From JACVRW01 sp035705985 (lineage in GTDB: Bacteria > Actinomycetota > Thermoleophilia > Solirubrobacterales > Thermoleophilaceae), in NCBI GenBank assembly GCA_035705985.1, contig DASSVP010000093.1, positions 1 to 28,522 of the forward strand: a stretch of DNA of 28,522 nucleotides, written 5' to 3'. Numbering within the stretch: position 1 is the stretch's first letter; every line of letters starts with the position of its first letter. Below, piece by piece: positions 6,665 to 13,232 of this stretch. The notes below the pieces were generated by a model. It ran no database searches, had not been told where the DNA came from, and was given only the letters and a program-made list of their open reading frames with translations. The translations under genes were made by a program, and so were the position numbers.

Positions 6665-6768
6665 CAGTAGACGAGCCCCACGACCCAGCTCAGCGCGAAC
6701 ACGATCAGGGCGATCGCCCCGGCGATCAGGCCGGTGCGCAGGTTCTTGTAGGCGAGGCGTCGGTCCAC
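6664..6768 (-). CDS. 34-residue single-pass membrane protein
   Basis: A GTG-started ORF lies ten bases after the galactokinase stop and overlaps the next gene by one base (TGATG). The product begins VDRRLAYKNLRTGLIAGAIA and ends LSWVVGLVY. It has a basic N-terminus of about 12 residues and one hydrophobic helix (about 13-34), so it should insert with the N-terminus inside. Tiny single-helix proteins of this size exist in oxidases (for example the 34-residue subunit IIa of Thermus ba3 oxidase), and the neighbour is a possible oxidase subunit IV-like protein; a role in the oxidase is an inference from size and context. No clear ribosome binding site is seen; coupling to galactokinase translation is likely. 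Confidence 0.6.
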   Translation of the reverse strand: MDRRLAYKNLRTGLIAGAIALIVFALSWVVGLVY

Positions 6769-6778
6769 GGCGGTGGTT

Positions 6779-7759
6779 TTAGCAGACGGCAACGCGAGCC
6801 CCCCGACCCGCGGACAGGCGAAGCGCGCCGCGGGGCGGCTCCGCGGCGGGGGGGAACAGCGCGATCACGGAGCCGCCGAAGCCGCCGCCCATGATGCGAG
6901 CCCCGATGGCGCCGGCCTCCCTGCAGGCGATCACGGTCTCCTCGACCTCCGGCACCGAGACCTCGTAGTCGTCGCGGAGGCTCGCGTGCGAGGCGTCGAG
7001 CAGCTCGCCGAGCCGGGCCATGTCGCCGGCGGCGAGCGCGGCGACCGCCGAGTCGACGCGCTCGTTCTCGCCGATCACGTGCCGGACGCGCCGGTCGAGC
7101 GGCGCGGGGAGGCCCTCGCCGCCGCCCGCGTCCCGCAGCGACTCGACGCCCAGCGCCTCCGCCGCGCGCCGGCACTCCTCACGGCGTTCGTTGTAGCCCG
7201 ACTCGGCGAGGCTGCGGGTGGCCCCCGAGTCGACGACCGCGAGGAGGTGCTCGCCGAGCTCGAGCGGCACCGGCGTGGCCTCCAGCGTGCGCATGTCGAG
7301 CCGCAGCGCGTGGCCCGCCTCGCCGAGCAGCGAGGCGAGCTGGTCGAGCAGGCCGGTGTCGGCGCCCGTCCAGTCGCGCTCGATCCGCGAGCACATGCGC
7401 GCGACCTCGACCGGGTCGGGCTCGCGGCCACCCGCCTTCGCGAGCGCGAGGACGAGCGCCACGCACAGCGCGGCGGACGACGACAGCCCCGCCTCCAGCG
7501 GCAGGTCGCTGGACACCTCGACGGCGCAGCCGGGGACGTCCAGCCCGGCGCGGCGGAGCTCCGCAACCGCTCCGCGGAGGTACGGATCCTCCTCGTCCAG
7601 GTCCGCCGAGACGACCTCGTCGCCGTCTCGCAATCTCGCTGTCACCGTCACGCCGAGCTCGACGGCGAAGGGCAGGCAAAGACCCTCGTTGTAGTCGGTG
7701 TGCTCACCGATGAGATTGGCGCGTCCAGGCGCGAAAGCCCTGATCCCATGCGGGTTCAT
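6779..7759 (-). CDS. galK: Galactokinase-like GHMP sugar kinase
   Basis: ATP-dependent sugar-1-kinase, expected to convert galactose to galactose-1-phosphate in the Leloir pathway. All three GHMP signatures are visible: GRANLIGEHTDYNEG (12-26, the galactokinase signature with the sugar-binding EHTDY), the ATP loop LPLEAGLSSSAA (87-98) and GARIMGGGFGG (from 286). The LLDQ segment probably carries the catalytic Asp. At 326 residues it is shorter than the roughly 380 of typical GalK. The start MNPHG was chosen because the signature lies close to the N-terminus as in the family, because a TAGGGT box sits eight bases upstream, and because a longer form would overlap the divergent gene. No galT or galE is nearby, so the true substrate could be another hexose. 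Confidence 0.85.
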   Translation of the reverse strand: MNPHGIRAFAPGRANLIGEHTDYNEGLCLPFAVELGVTVTARLRDGDEVVSADLDEEDPYLRGAVAELRRAGLDVPGCAVEVSSDLPLEAGLSSSAALCVALVLALAKAGGREPDPVEVARMCSRIERDWTGADTGLLDQLASLLGEAGHALRLDMRTLEATPVPLELGEHLLAVVDSGATRSLAESGYNERREECRRAAEALGVESLRDAGGGEGLPAPLDRRVRHVIGENERVDSAVAALAAGDMARLGELLDASHASLRDDYEVSVPEVEETVIACREAGAIGARIMGGGFGGSVIALFPPAAEPPRGALRLSAGRGARVAVC

Positions 7760-7767
7760 GGACGACC

Positions 7768-7773
7768 ACCCTA
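7768..7773 (-). promoter_or_regulatory. Probable -10 box of galK (leaderless start)
   Basis: TAGGGT on the minus strand ends eight bases before the galK ATG. It is part of an 8-base palindrome CCCTAGGG (7769-7776) in the 32-base gap between galK and the divergent gene, so the same site could bind a regulator of both. Confidence 0.35.
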
Positions 7774-7791
7774 GGGCGCGGGGACGCGTCC

Positions 7792-8184
7792 ATGGACACA
7801 TTGCGGAGCGCGACCCCCGCGGATCGGGCCTACCTTCGACCTGTGATCGGCGAGCGGCGGGCGGTGCAGGCATTCCTCGGGGCGAAGCCGCTGAGCCGCG
7901 GCCCGCTCGAGATCGAGCTGCGCGACTCTCCGCCCACCACCGACCCGCGCAACGGCGAGCCTATGAGCGTGCCGCCGGTCGTGGTGCTGTGGATCGAGGA
8001 GCGCCCCGTGGCCGTCCGCGTGCGCACCGTCGCGGCGATCAGCCGCTTCCCCCCGGAACCCCGCCTCGTGGCGATGCTCGAGGCCGACTGCCTGGCCGCC
8101 GGCCTCGCGGTCGAGCGGATGCCGGAGGCCGCCCTGTGGCGCCTCTTCTCGCACCCGCCGCGCCCCCGCCTAGCGCGCGGGTAG
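7792..8184 (+). CDS. Hypothetical protein, 130 residues
   Basis: A soluble protein of unknown function. Coding bias is convincing in this frame: third positions are nearly all G/C and the composition is balanced. The middle contains a beta-rich run (VPPVVVLWIEERPVAVRVRT, about 63-82), followed by a helix (EPRLVAMLEADCLAAGL) and a short amphipathic end (ALWRLFSHPP). There is no signal peptide or membrane helix. The ATG at 7792 diverges from galK by 32 bases. Its 3' end overlaps the end of the convergent MepA-like gene by 15 bases. A competing minus-strand reading of the same stretch is Arg/His-rich and unlikely. I do not recognise a family. Confidence 0.65.
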   Translation: MDTLRSATPADRAYLRPVIGERRAVQAFLGAKPLSRGPLEIELRDSPPTTDPRNGEPMSVPPVVVLWIEERPVAVRVRTVAAISRFPPEPRLVAMLEADCLAAGLAVERMPEAALWRLFSHPPRPRLARG

Positions 8185-8766
8185 GCGCACGTGCAGGTGG
8201 TTGTCGTGCTGGACGAGCGGCGTTACCACGCCCGCGGGGCCGTGTAGTCCGGTGCTCGGGCCGACGAAGACCAGCTCCGCGCCGGCCGCCACGAAGCGGT
8301 CCACGAGCTCCTGGGAGAGGCGGCGGTCGATCTCGGATGCGTCGCGAGGGGCCAGCTCGCGGCCGTCCGCGCGCGGGTAGTAGACGTCGGCGTCGAGCCC
8401 GTTCTGGTGGGTCGCGTGGCCGATGTAGCCGAACTGCGGCCCGAAGTCGCCCCCGCGCGGGCGGCTCAGGTCGCCGATCGCCATCCGGGGCGCTCGGGGA
8501 TGCGCCGCGCGGTGCTCACGCGCGATTCTCAGCAGCACGCGCACGAGGCGGTCGGTGCCCCAGCGGCGCCAGCCGCGGTTGGGCGTGCGCCGCAGCACCG
8601 GATCCCAGGTGAAGAAGGCCGGGCCGCTCGCGGGCAGCCTTACCCCGCGCTCGAGCCGCCCAGCCCCGGGCGTCCCGACGGCGACGGATTCGCGCCAGTC
8701 CACCTGGAGCCCGGAGGCGGCCATGGCGAGGCCGAGCGCTATCTGGGTCGCGATCTGCATCCCCAC
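8170..8766 (-). CDS. MepA-like LAS-family murein endopeptidase, secreted
   Basis: A 198-residue Zn-dependent peptidase related to penicillin-insensitive murein endopeptidase (LAS superfamily: lysostaphin, D-Ala-D-Ala metallopeptidases). Family marks are IGDLSRPRGGDFG (97-109), GHATHQNGLDADV (116-128) with H120 and D127 as zinc ligands in the H-x6-D pattern, and HDNHLHV (187-193) with H190/H192 as the HxH site. The N-terminus is a short hydrophobic stretch (about 3-20) that may be a signal peptide, although it lacks an early Lys/Arg. Expected role is cleavage of peptidoglycan cross-links outside the membrane. The start is GTG 8766; an in-frame ATG at 8760 is equally possible. The end overlaps the convergent hypothetical gene. 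Confidence 0.82.
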   Translation of the reverse strand: MGMQIATQIALGLAMAASGLQVDWRESVAVGTPGAGRLERGVRLPASGPAFFTWDPVLRRTPNRGWRRWGTDRLVRVLLRIAREHRAAHPRAPRMAIGDLSRPRGGDFGPQFGYIGHATHQNGLDADVYYPRADGRELAPRDASEIDRRLSQELVDRFVAAGAELVFVGPSTGLHGPAGVVTPLVQHDNHLHVRLPAR

Positions 8767-8830
8767 GGGCTACGCACGGAACCCCGAGCGCGGTCCGGTC
8801 GTACGAGAGGCATGAGACTGGCCGCTCGCT

Positions 8831-8854
8831 CCGCGCGCTAGCCGCCGCGCGCGG
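8831..8854. terminator. GC hairpin at the end of the VOC gene
   Basis: A perfect 8-base-pair stem CCGCGCGC / GCGCGCGG (8831-8838 and 8847-8854) with an 8-base loop that contains the VOC stop codon. No T-run. It may end or attenuate the VOC transcript before the MepA-like gene. Confidence 0.4.
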
Positions 8855-9692
8855 TGAGCAGCAGGCGGTTCCCGGACGGGTCGCTGGCGAGCACGCCCTC
8901 ATCGAGCCGCACGGGGCCGCCCGCGTCGGCGAGCCGCTCGGCGGCCTCGTCTCGCGCCGCCGCGTCGGGAAGGACGAGCTCGTAGCGGTCGAGGCCCAGC
9001 GCGCCGTCCGGGGGAGGTGGCGCCCCCAGGCTCTGCCAGGTGTTGAGCCCGAGGTGGTGGTGGTAGCCGCCGGCCGAGAGGAAGAGCGCGCCGGGATAGG
9101 AGCGCACCATCACGTCGAGGCCGAGCGCGCCGTTGTAGAAGCCCTCGGCCGCCGGGATGTCGGCCACCTGGAGGTGCACATGCCCGATCGTCGTGCCGGC
9201 CGGCATGCCCTCGGCCGGCGGGTCGCCGGAATCGAGCTCGCCGAGCAGGCCCTCCAGGTCGAGCGGAAGCGTCGCCATGCGGAGCTCACCGCCGGCCTCG
9301 CCCCACTGGTCGCGCGGCCGGTCGCGGTAGATCTCGATGCCATTGCCCTCGGGGTCCTGGAGATAGATCGCCTCGCTCACGAGGTGGTCAGACGCGCCGG
9401 TCAGACGCCAGCCCGCGCCCGCCACCCGCTGTAGAGACCGCGCCAGCTCGGCGCGGTCGGGCACGAGCACCGCTAGGTGGAACAGACCCGTGCTGAAGCT
9501 CGGCGCGGGCAGGGCGTCCGGGGCGGATACAAGCTCCACCAGCGGCTCGCCGCCCTCGGGGCCGAGGCGCGCGACTCCGTTGTCGCTCTCCACGCCGCGC
9601 AGGCCGATCACGCGCTCGTAGAAGGTCGTGAGGTCGCCGAGGTCGGCCACCCGCAGGCGGACCTTTCCGATGGCTGTGTCGGGGGGAATCAC
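8838..9692 (-). CDS. Two-domain VOC (glyoxalase/extradiol dioxygenase-like) protein
   Basis: A 284-residue protein with two vicinal-oxygen-chelate halves, similar in layout to CatE-type catechol 2,3-dioxygenases. Half one starts at GKVRLRVADLGDLTTFYERVIGL (about 9-31) and contains FHLAVLVPD and a YLQDPEGNGIEIYRDRPRDQW end (about 131-151). Half two starts with GHVHLQVADIPAAEGFYNGALGL (about 170-192), then a YHHHLGLNTW segment and DPSGNRLLL near the C-terminus. Candidate metal ligands are His in the GHVHL strand, His in YHHHLG and a Glu near the end of each half, as in extradiol enzymes. Substrate unknown: aromatic ring cleavage or glyoxalase-type chemistry. The start is GTG 9692; the mepA-like gene follows 71 bases later on the same strand. 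Confidence 0.82.
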   Translation of the reverse strand: MIPPDTAIGKVRLRVADLGDLTTFYERVIGLRGVESDNGVARLGPEGGEPLVELVSAPDALPAPSFSTGLFHLAVLVPDRAELARSLQRVAGAGWRLTGASDHLVSEAIYLQDPEGNGIEIYRDRPRDQWGEAGGELRMATLPLDLEGLLGELDSGDPPAEGMPAGTTIGHVHLQVADIPAAEGFYNGALGLDVMVRSYPGALFLSAGGYHHHLGLNTWQSLGAPPPPDGALGLDRYELVLPDAAARDEAAERLADAGGPVRLDEGVLASDPSGNRLLLTARGG

Positions 9693-9798
9693 GTGACCGC
9701 GTCCGGTGCGTCGTGCTCGGTTGGGAGGAACGGAAGAACCTGATCTTCGCAGCCTCCACCCGAGCGCCCAGCCAACACGTCTGTAGGGCGGCCGCTCG

Positions 9799-9824
9799 CC
9801 TCGGTCCCGTGATCGCCTCCGAGG
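9799..9824. terminator. Weak hairpin after acdS
   Basis: CCTCGG (9799-9804) pairs with CCGAGG (9819-9824) across a 14-base loop, directly behind the acdS stop codon. Only six base pairs and no T-run, so it is a candidate only. Confidence 0.3.
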
Positions 9825-10832
9825 TCAGCGGAACAGCCCCGCGTAGGCGCTCAGCGCGGGCTGGCCGCCGAGGTGCGCGTAGAGCACGTTCGAGCCCTTG
9901 TCGATCTCCCCCCGGCTCACCAGGTCGATCATCCCCGCCATCGACTTCCCCTCGTAGACCGGGTCGGTGATCATCCCCTCGAGCCGCCCCGCGGTGCGGA
10001 TCGCCTCGAGCGTCGTCTCGTCCGGGATGCCGTAGGTGCCGGCGTGGTAGCGGTCGTCCAGCACGATCTCGTCGTCACGGAGCTCGCGACCGACCTCGAT
10101 CAGCTCGGCGGTCCGGCGCGCGATGCGAGCCACCTGCTCGCGCGTCTCCGCGGTGCGGGCGGATCCGTCGATGCCGATCACGCGCCGCTCGGTCTCCTGC
10201 GCGGCGAAGCCGGCGATCATGCCGGCCTGCGTGCTGCCGGTGACCGAGCACACGACCACCGTGTCGAAGAAGACGCCGAGCTCGCGCTCCTGCTCTGCCA
10301 CCTCCTGCGCCCAGCGCGCGAATCCCAGGCCGCCGAGCTCGTGGTCGGACGCGCCGGCGGGGATCGCGTACGGCTTCCGGCCCGCGCGCTCGACGTCGGC
10401 GAGCGCCCGTTCCCAGCTCTCCTTGAAGCCGATCCCGAAGCCGGCCTGCACCAGCCGGACGTCCGCGCCCATGATCCGCGAGAGCTGGATGTTGCCCACG
10501 CGGTCGTAGACCACGTCCGGCCAGTCCACCCAGCTCTCCTGCACGAGCACGCAGCCGAGGCCCAGGTGAGCGGCGACCGCGGCGACCTGGCGCGTGTGGT
10601 TCGACTGCACGCCCCCGATCGAGACCAGCGTGTCGCAGCCCTTCTCGAGCGCGTCGGCCACGAGATACTCGAGCTTGCGCGTCTTGTTGCCGCCGTACGC
10701 GAGCCCGCTGTTCACGTCGTCGCGCTTCGCCCACACGCGCGCGCCGCCCAGATGCGCCGTCAGGCGGTCGAGCGGATGGACCGGCGAGGGGCCGAAGAGG
10801 AGCGGCTGGCGCGGGAACGCGTCGAGGTTCAT
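9825..10832 (-). CDS. acdS: 1-aminocyclopropane-1-carboxylate deaminase
   Basis: A PLP enzyme that opens the cyclopropane ring of ACC, the plant ethylene precursor, to give 2-oxobutanoate and ammonia. At 335 residues it matches the 338 of Pseudomonas AcdS and aligns from end to end. Key residues correspond: K50 (PLP Schiff base, GGNKTRKLEYL), S77 (GGVQSNHT), Y267, Y293 and E294 (DPVYEGKS) and L321 (YAHLGG). The Glu and Leu separate true ACC deaminases from the related D-cysteine desulfhydrases, which carry other residues there. The start MNLDAFPRQPLLFGPSP was chosen by homology; a longer form would overlap the divergent regulator. Suggests a plant- or rhizosphere-associated bacterium, or use of ACC as a nitrogen source. 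Confidence 0.93.
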   Translation of the reverse strand: MNLDAFPRQPLLFGPSPVHPLDRLTAHLGGARVWAKRDDVNSGLAYGGNKTRKLEYLVADALEKGCDTLVSIGGVQSNHTRQVAAVAAHLGLGCVLVQESWVDWPDVVYDRVGNIQLSRIMGADVRLVQAGFGIGFKESWERALADVERAGRKPYAIPAGASDHELGGLGFARWAQEVAEQERELGVFFDTVVVCSVTGSTQAGMIAGFAAQETERRVIGIDGSARTAETREQVARIARRTAELIEVGRELRDDEIVLDDRYHAGTYGIPDETTLEAIRTAGRLEGMITDPVYEGKSMAGMIDLVSRGEIDKGSNVLYAHLGGQPALSAYAGLFR

Positions 10833-10848
10833 TCGCTGATTCTCTTCA
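10833..10848. promoter_or_regulatory. 16-base gap between divergent acdS and regulator starts
   Basis: The two start codons (acdS minus, AraC-type plus) are separated by only 16 bases, so both promoters must overlap the gap or the neighbouring gene. The gap and its edges are AT-richer than the surroundings (GATTCTCTTCAATG). I see no clear TANNNT box at leaderless distance on either strand. Confidence 0.4.
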
Positions 10849-11706
10849 ATGTCAGAGGTGACCGAGCCCACCGTCGACGATCTGCCCGCCGAGGCGGACG
10901 CGCTACAGGTCCTCGAGATCGAGCTCGGCTCGATCGCCGACGAGGACGTGCGCGAGCCGCACCGGCACGCCTACCACGAGCTGATCTGGATCCGGGAGGG
11001 GCACGGGCAGCACCTGATCGACGGCGAGCCGGTCGAGTTCGGGCCGCACACGCTCACGCTGATAGCCAAGGGGCAGGTGCACCAGTTCAAGCGCGCCGAG
11101 GACATCCGCGCGATCGTGGCCCGCTTCGACGACGACTGGCTCGAGGACGGCCTGGCGGGTGAGCTCGGCCGGCGCGTGCTGTTCACCGGCACCGGCTGCA
11201 CTTCGCTCGGCCCACCGGAGGACGAGGCGGAGCGCTTCGACGCGCTGCTCGACCTGCTGCGCGTGGAGGCGGAGCGCCCCGCCGACCGCGAGTCCGCGGA
11301 GCTCCGGCGCCACCTGCTGTCGGCGAGCCTGCTGTGGGCGCAGCGCTGGCGTGAGGCGCAGCTCGAGGAGGGAGGAGCGACCCGCTCGGACGTCCAGCTA
11401 CACCAGCGCTTCCTCGAGACGCTGGAGCGCGACTTCGCGAGCTCCCACGACGCGGGCCACTACGCGCGCGAGCTGGGCGTCTCGCCGGGGGCCCTGTCGC
11501 GGATCCTCACGCGGCTCACCGGCCGCACGACGAAGCAGCTGATCCTCGAGCGGGTGATCCTCGAGGCCGTGCGGCTGCTCCGCTTCAGCGACCTGTCCAT
11601 CAAGGAGATCGCCGACCGCCTCGGGTTCAGCGACCAGTTCGCCTTCTCGAAGGCGTTCAAGCGCCAGCGAGGCGAGGCGCCGCTCGACTTCCGCAGCCGG
11701 CGGTGA
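10849..11706 (+). CDS. AraC-family regulator with cupin sensor, divergent from acdS
   Basis: A 285-residue transcription factor. The N-terminal cupin (about 20-110) shows the motif PHRHAYHELIWIREGHGQHLIDGE, typical of AraC_binding domains, followed by a linking helical region. The C-terminal AraC double helix-turn-helix (about 190-285) contains HYARELGVSPGALSRILTRL (first HTH) and DLSIKEIADRLGFSDQFAFS with FKRQRGEAPLDFR (second HTH and family end). It starts 16 bases from acdS on the other strand, so control of acdS and of itself is likely. Known acdS regulators are mostly Lrp-type (AcdR), making an AraC partner less usual; the ligand could be ACC, its product or a plant signal, all inference. 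The exact start is uncertain, since the first 25 residues are acidic and poorly diagnostic. Confidence 0.88.
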   Translation: MSEVTEPTVDDLPAEADALQVLEIELGSIADEDVREPHRHAYHELIWIREGHGQHLIDGEPVEFGPHTLTLIAKGQVHQFKRAEDIRAIVARFDDDWLEDGLAGELGRRVLFTGTGCTSLGPPEDEAERFDALLDLLRVEAERPADRESAELRRHLLSASLLWAQRWREAQLEEGGATRSDVQLHQRFLETLERDFASSHDAGHYARELGVSPGALSRILTRLTGRTTKQLILERVILEAVRLLRFSDLSIKEIADRLGFSDQFAFSKAFKRQRGEAPLDFRSRR

Positions 11707-11718
11707 AGTCATCGCGGC

Positions 11719-11739
11719 GCCGCGGGCGCCGCCCGCGGC
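11719..11739. terminator. GC hairpin between convergent genes
   Basis: A perfect 9-base-pair stem GCCGCGGGC / GCCCGCGGC (11719-11727 and 11731-11739) with a 3-base loop, 13 bases after the AraC/cupin stop. A second weaker GC-rich pairing (CCCC with GGGG, about 11759-11775) lies next to the stop of the convergent FAD gene. Together they probably end both transcripts. Confidence 0.6.
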
Positions 11740-11776
11740 TTGCGCAGGGCGGCGCCTCGCCCCAGACGGGGAGGGG

Positions 11777-13153
11777 TTACGAGTCCTTGATCTCGTGGTT
11801 CGCGAGGAAGACGCCCTTGGGGTCCCAGTGCGTCCGGAGCGCCCGCAGCGTGCGCCACGCGTCCTCGTCGAAGAAGACCCGCGCGTCGACGCTCGTCTCC
11901 TCGAAGTTGAGGTAGTGAGTGCCGGCGTCCCAGGGGCGCATGGTCTCGGACACGCGCCTGGCCTGGCCGAGCACGTGGTCGTACGCGGCCGGGTCCATGA
12001 CGCCGCCGAGCGCGACGAGCATGTAGTCGCCGTCGAGCGTGGCGCTGGCGCCGTGCCCGGGGGCGCGGCGGTGAAGGGCGCCGCCCAGGCCGCGGAGCTC
12101 GACCATCGCGAGGTCCGGGCCCACGGCCCCGGCCGTCTCGACGAGGGCGTCGATGCCGGAGCTCGACACGTCGGACAGCGTCCGGCCGGTGAGCGCGTAG
12201 GGCAGCGGGTCCTCGGGGTCCATGGCGAGGTGGCTGAGCGCGCTCGCGTCCACGGGCGCCATCGTGCTGACCTCGGGCCCGAGCGCGGTCAGCGGCGCGA
12301 TGAGCTCCGCACCGTCCGCCTCACTGCCGAGGTAGGCGATCTGCACGATGTTGAAGGACCGGCCCCGGAACGGCTCCGGGATCTCCTCGATCGGCGGGAA
12401 GTGCATGAGCTTCGCCCACGTCGTGAGCTCCTCCGGCATGCCGGCCGACACGTACTGGTGCCAGGCGTGCATGACCTCGTAGCCCCGCTCGTACGGGAAG
12501 ATCAGGGCGCCGGCGTAGACCGCGGGGGTCGGGAACAGCTCGAACTCGAGCGCCGTGACGACGCCGTAGTTGCCGCCGCCGCCGCGGACCGCCCAGAACA
12601 GGTCGGTCTCGTTGTCGTGGTCGATGCGCCGCAGCTCGCCGTCGGCGGTGACGATCTCGATCGCGGTGAGAGCGTTGGACTGAAGGCCGTGCTTACGGCT
12701 CTGCCAGCCGATGCCGCCGCCGAGCGAGTAGCCGGCGACCCCGACCGTCCGCGAGGACCCGTGGAGGGCGGCGAGGCCGGTGCCGGCGAGCCGGTCGGCC
12801 ACGGCGCCCCAGCGGACGCCGGAGCCCACGCGGGCGCGGCGGCCCGCGATGTCGATCTCGATGTCCCGGAGCGAGTCCGTGCGGAGAAGCAGGGCGTCCT
12901 CGAGGCCGTCGATCGGGCCGGCGTTGTGGCCGGTGCCCTGAGGCGCGACTCGCAGGCCGCGCTGGGCGGCGTAGCGCACGGTTTCGGCCACGTCATCGGC
13001 GTTCGCCACCCGGATGAGGGCTGCAGGACGCTGGTCGTGCGTGAGGTTGAAGGTCTGGCGCGAGGCGTTCCATGCCTCGTCGGATTCGGTGAGGACCCGG
13101 CCGTGGATGCGGCACTGGAGTTCGGTGAAGCGATTCGTCTGCGAGATCAGCAT
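11777..13153 (-). CDS. FAD-linked oxidoreductase, berberine-bridge/PCMH type
   Basis: A 458-residue flavoprotein oxidase or dehydrogenase. The PCMH FAD domain covers about 40-215: strand ALIRVANADDVAETVRYA, then VAPQGTGHNAG with H76 as probable covalent 8-alpha histidyl-FAD site, and VGVAGYSLGGGIGW (137-150). The loop where bicovalent enzymes have Cys (G-x-C-x-x-V-G) reads GSSRTVG, with S134, so only the His bond is expected. The C-terminal BBE-like end holds HYLNFEE and a final WDPKGVF segment. Substrates in this family include sugars, alkaloids and aromatic alcohols; none can be chosen here. No signal peptide. It follows the LuxR-type regulator on the same strand after 79 bases, so it may be a target or co-transcribed gene. 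Confidence 0.87.
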   Translation of the reverse strand: MLISQTNRFTELQCRIHGRVLTESDEAWNASRQTFNLTHDQRPAALIRVANADDVAETVRYAAQRGLRVAPQGTGHNAGPIDGLEDALLLRTDSLRDIEIDIAGRRARVGSGVRWGAVADRLAGTGLAALHGSSRTVGVAGYSLGGGIGWQSRKHGLQSNALTAIEIVTADGELRRIDHDNETDLFWAVRGGGGNYGVVTALEFELFPTPAVYAGALIFPYERGYEVMHAWHQYVSAGMPEELTTWAKLMHFPPIEEIPEPFRGRSFNIVQIAYLGSEADGAELIAPLTALGPEVSTMAPVDASALSHLAMDPEDPLPYALTGRTLSDVSSSGIDALVETAGAVGPDLAMVELRGLGGALHRRAPGHGASATLDGDYMLVALGGVMDPAAYDHVLGQARRVSETMRPWDAGTHYLNFEETSVDARVFFDEDAWRTLRALRTHWDPKGVFLANHEIKDS

Positions 13154-13232
13154 GCGCCAAGCATCGGCACGCGCGAGTGACCTGGCATCGAGGACAACCC
13201 CAACACCGCCCCTGAACTTTGAGCGGCCGCCC

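Noticed and set aside
7771..8154. Minus-strand ORF opposite the hypothetical gene at 7792-8184
   Set aside because: Arg/His/Gly-rich composition and no motif; the plus-strand reading has the better amino-acid balance and third-position bias.
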